Shown: positions 5,676-7,095 of the stretch, in pieces | Layout: every line of letters begins with the position of its first letter | Numbering within the stretch: the first letter of the stretch is position 1 | NCBI GenBank assembly: GCA_964398195.1 | Contig: CAYNLW010000052.1 | Span: 1 to 7,095 of the forward strand | Length of the DNA: 7,095 nt | Direction: 5' to 3' | Origin: RFPI01 sp964398195 | Lineage (GTDB): Bacteria > Pseudomonadota > Gammaproteobacteria > Burkholderiales > Methylophilaceae | Program-made: the position numbers and the translations under genes | Notes under the pieces: generated by a model | Database searches by the model: none | Told to the model about the DNA's origin: nothing | The model's input: the letters and a program-made list of their open reading frames with translations, nothing else

Positions 5676-6208
5676 ACCGACCCGGTAAAGATTTTCAACC
5701 GGGCAACAAAAAAATCGTTGTGCGCTTGTTGTGGTTAGTAGTGGCAGCAGCTTTGTTTGGTTTTGCCTTAGTGCCTTTGTATAACGTGTTATGCGATGTC
5801 ACAGGCTTAAACGGCAAAACCAACAACGAAGCAGATTTAAACAAAACCGTGGTTGATAAAAATCGGCTGATTACAGTCGAATTTACTAGTACGGTGATGC
5901 CAGGATTAGGATGGGATTTCTACCCGCAACAACCGCGCATCACCGTTCACCCCGGTCAAGTGGAGACGGTCAATTTTCTCGCCAAGAATATGACCAATGT
6001 GGCAGTCACTGGGCAGGCAGTTCCTAGTGTTAGTCCCGGGCAAGCCTCGCCACACTTTAAAAAAATTGAATGCTTTTGTTTCCAACATCAGGAACTCAAA
6101 GCAGGCGAATCCAAGGTAATGCCGTTGCGTTTTTATGTAAGCCCGTCATTGCCAGCGAATATCGGCACCGTGACCTTGTCGTATGCTTTCTACAGCATTA
6201 AAAAGTAG
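5663..6208 (+). CDS. ctaG: Cytochrome c oxidase assembly copper chaperone CtaG/Cox11
   Basis: This periplasm-facing chaperone delivers Cu(I) to the CuB site of subunit I. The 181-residue product has a short cytoplasmic N-terminus, one membrane helix (about 18-40) and then LYNVLCDVTGLNGK (39-52) with the conserved C44. The soluble immunoglobulin-like domain carries the Cu-binding CFCF motif (C137 and C139). All are diagnostic of Cox11, not of the unrelated multi-span CtaG of Bacillus. Length is normal for the family. I chose ATG 5663 over an upstream TTG at 5636 because the extra residues fall inside the small upstream gene and are not family-like. The gene overlaps that small gene by 13 bases. 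A weak GGGTG precedes the start, which fits translation by coupling. Its place between coxA and coxC is the usual one. Confidence 0.96.
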   Translation: MASVNRPGKDFQPGNKKIVVRLLWLVVAAALFGFALVPLYNVLCDVTGLNGKTNNEADLNKTVVDKNRLITVEFTSTVMPGLGWDFYPQQPRITVHPGQVETVNFLAKNMTNVAVTGQAVPSVSPGQASPHFKKIECFCFQHQELKAGESKVMPLRFYVSPSLPANIGTVTLSYAFYSIKK

Positions 6209-6243
6209 TTAGGTCGCTGCAATATCTATAACCAAGGTTTTTT

Positions 6244-6265
6244 AAAACTAAAGTTTTGTAAAACT
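6244..6265. repeat. Three alternating 6-base arms in the ctaG-coxC gap
   Basis: AAAACT, AGTTTT and AAAACT follow one another with two-base spacers (AA, GT). The middle arm is the reverse complement of either neighbour. A heptamer, CTATAAC, also flanks the region twice (6226-6232 and 6277-6283). Adjacent arms cannot form a hairpin across a two-base loop without losing pairs, so a protein-binding site or AT-rich decay product is as likely as an RNA structure. The 93-base gap is the longest inside the cox operon. Confidence 0.5.
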
Positions 6266-6283
6266 AAGGTGTAAACCTATAAC
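6256..6283 (+). promoter_or_regulatory. Possible internal promoter for coxC
   Basis: TTGTAA (6256-6261, 4/6) and TATAAC (6278-6283, 5/6) are 16 bases apart, predicting a start near 6290, just before the coxC ribosome binding site (AGGGA, 6292-6296). Such a short leader is possible but the surroundings are AT-rich, so chance is a real alternative. Confidence 0.25.
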
Positions 6284-6301
6284 GATAGTAAAGGGAAGAA
6301 A

Positions 6302-7095
6302 ATGGCATCAAAAACTCATCATGCTGATCACTATTACGTACCCAATCCAGTCATCTATCCTGTGATCGTGTCACTAGGATTATTGTTATTGGCGTCAGGC
6401 TTTATTTTCAATGTGAACAACTTCTCAGCTGGCACGTGGATGATGCTAGCGGGTTTCGCCTTGATTTTAAGCATGCTTTTTAAATGGATGGGCAGCATTA
6501 TCGCCGAGAGCGAAGGCGGCCTATACAAGAAGTGGGAAGACAAATCTTTCCGCGTGGGCATGATCGTGTTTATCTGTTCTGAAGTTGCCTTCTTCGCCGC
6601 TTTCTTTGGGGCTTTATTCTTTATGCGGGTGATTTCTATCCCTGAATTAGCTTCCTTTGATCCTAACTTCACTATGTATAAAGACTTCTTGCCTACATGG
6701 CCATCAGCCGGTCCTGGCGGTGTGGTGTTAGGTAAAGAATATGTGCCAGCTAAATTCGAGCCTATGGCAGCTTGGGGCTTGCCTGCGATTAACACTTTAA
6801 TCTTGCTGACTTCTGGCGCTACCGTGACTTGGGCACATTGGGGTTTGTTAAAAAACAAGCGTAGCCAATTGATTATTGGCCTATTCCTCACCGTTGCTTT
6901 AGGGGTTGCCTTCTTGGCTTGCCAAGCGGTGGAATACCATCACGCTTATACCGAAATGGGTTTAACTTTAGGTGCGGGTGCTTATGGCGCGAGCTTCTTT
7001 ATGTTGACTGGTTTCCATGGCTTCCACGTGTTGTTGGGAACCATTATGCTGATTGTGATTCTGTTACGTTGTATGCGTGGCCACTTTACCGCTGA
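6302..7095 (+). CDS. coxC: Cytochrome c oxidase subunit III, C-terminus cut by the window edge
   Basis: This integral membrane subunit has no redox cofactor; it stabilises subunit I and supports proton uptake into the D-channel. I read 264 codons from ATG 6302, preceded by AGGGA at 6292-6296, and the frame is open to the right edge. Full-length members are about 270-295 residues, so only the last helix end is missing. Family motifs are the conserved membrane Glu E94 in ICSEVAFFAAFF (91-102), INTLILLTSGATVTWAHW (163-180), CQAVEYHHAY (207-216) and FFMLTGFHGFHV (232-243). It is the last visible gene of the cox operon and begins 93 bases after the ctaG stop. This gap, larger than the others, may hold an internal promoter. 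No substitutions in its core motifs stand out. Confidence 0.96.
   Translation, partial: MASKTHHADHYYVPNPVIYPVIVSLGLLLLASGFIFNVNNFSAGTWMMLAGFALILSMLFKWMGSIIAESEGGLYKKWEDKSFRVGMIVFICSEVAFFAAFFGALFFMRVISIPELASFDPNFTMYKDFLPTWPSAGPGGVVLGKEYVPAKFEPMAAWGLPAINTLILLTSGATVTWAHWGLLKNKRSQLIIGLFLTVALGVAFLACQAVEYHHAYTEMGLTLGAGAYGASFFMLTGFHGFHVLLGTIMLIVILLRCMRGHFTA

Noticed and set aside
6230..6243. AACC-AA-GGTT plus T run after ctaG as a terminator
   Set aside because: A two-base loop is too short; trimming to a three-bp stem leaves nothing stable, and coxC continues the operon.
6355..6891. 178-residue open frame on the minus strand
   Set aside because: It lies fully antisense to coxC, which has clear family motifs; its translation is low-complexity and matches no family I know.
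1..7095. CRISPR array, tRNA, rRNA, insertion sequence or phage genes
   Set aside because: No regularly spaced repeats, cloverleaf, transposase motifs or terminal inverted repeats were seen; all long frames are accounted for by housekeeping and respiratory genes.

Overview
The window looks like a chromosomal segment of a betaproteobacterium of moderate GC content (by eye a little under 50 %, with AT-rich gaps). The grounds are a PcnB-type poly(A) polymerase, a DUF2244 membrane protein leading a cox cluster, and a caa3-type oxidase in the order coxB-coxA-small ORF-ctaG-coxC. A Methylophilaceae-like or related lineage is plausible, but this is inference from gene content, not a match to a known genome.

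Left third (1-1920, minus strand). Two closely spaced genes are read leftwards: a PduO-type ATP:cob(I)alamin adenosyltransferase, then 23 bases later poly(A) polymerase I (pcnB), which runs off the left edge with only its extreme C-terminus missing. A sigma70-like promoter just upstream of the adenosyltransferase sits so close to the preferred ATG that the message may be leaderless.

Middle (1921-2223). This divergent intergenic region holds the minus-strand promoter, a candidate plus-strand promoter for the cox operon, a perfect 7+7 inverted repeat at the predicted cox start site (operator-like), and a small GC-rich hairpin in the leader.

Right two thirds (2224-7095, plus strand). This is an aerobic terminal oxidase operon: a DUF2244 membrane protein; CoxB (CuA domain fused to a cytochrome c domain); CoxA (haem a, haem a3-CuB); a 34-residue single-span protein not started by ATG; the copper chaperone CtaG/Cox11, which overlaps that small gene by 13 bases; and CoxC, cut by the right edge. 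Electrons from cytochrome c would pass through the CoxB haem c and CuA to haem a and the haem a3-CuB site in CoxA. CtaG delivers CuB, and CoxC supports the core.

The most notable observation is in CoxA. It keeps every metal ligand and the D-channel residues, but the residues that build the K-channel in A-type oxidases are replaced: the Lys is Leu337, the nearby Thr is Leu334 and the Ser is Pro274. The Asp at the Mg site is His387. CoxB has a longer second membrane helix with an embedded Asp. Together these suggest a divergent A-type oxidase with a remodelled proton-input route.
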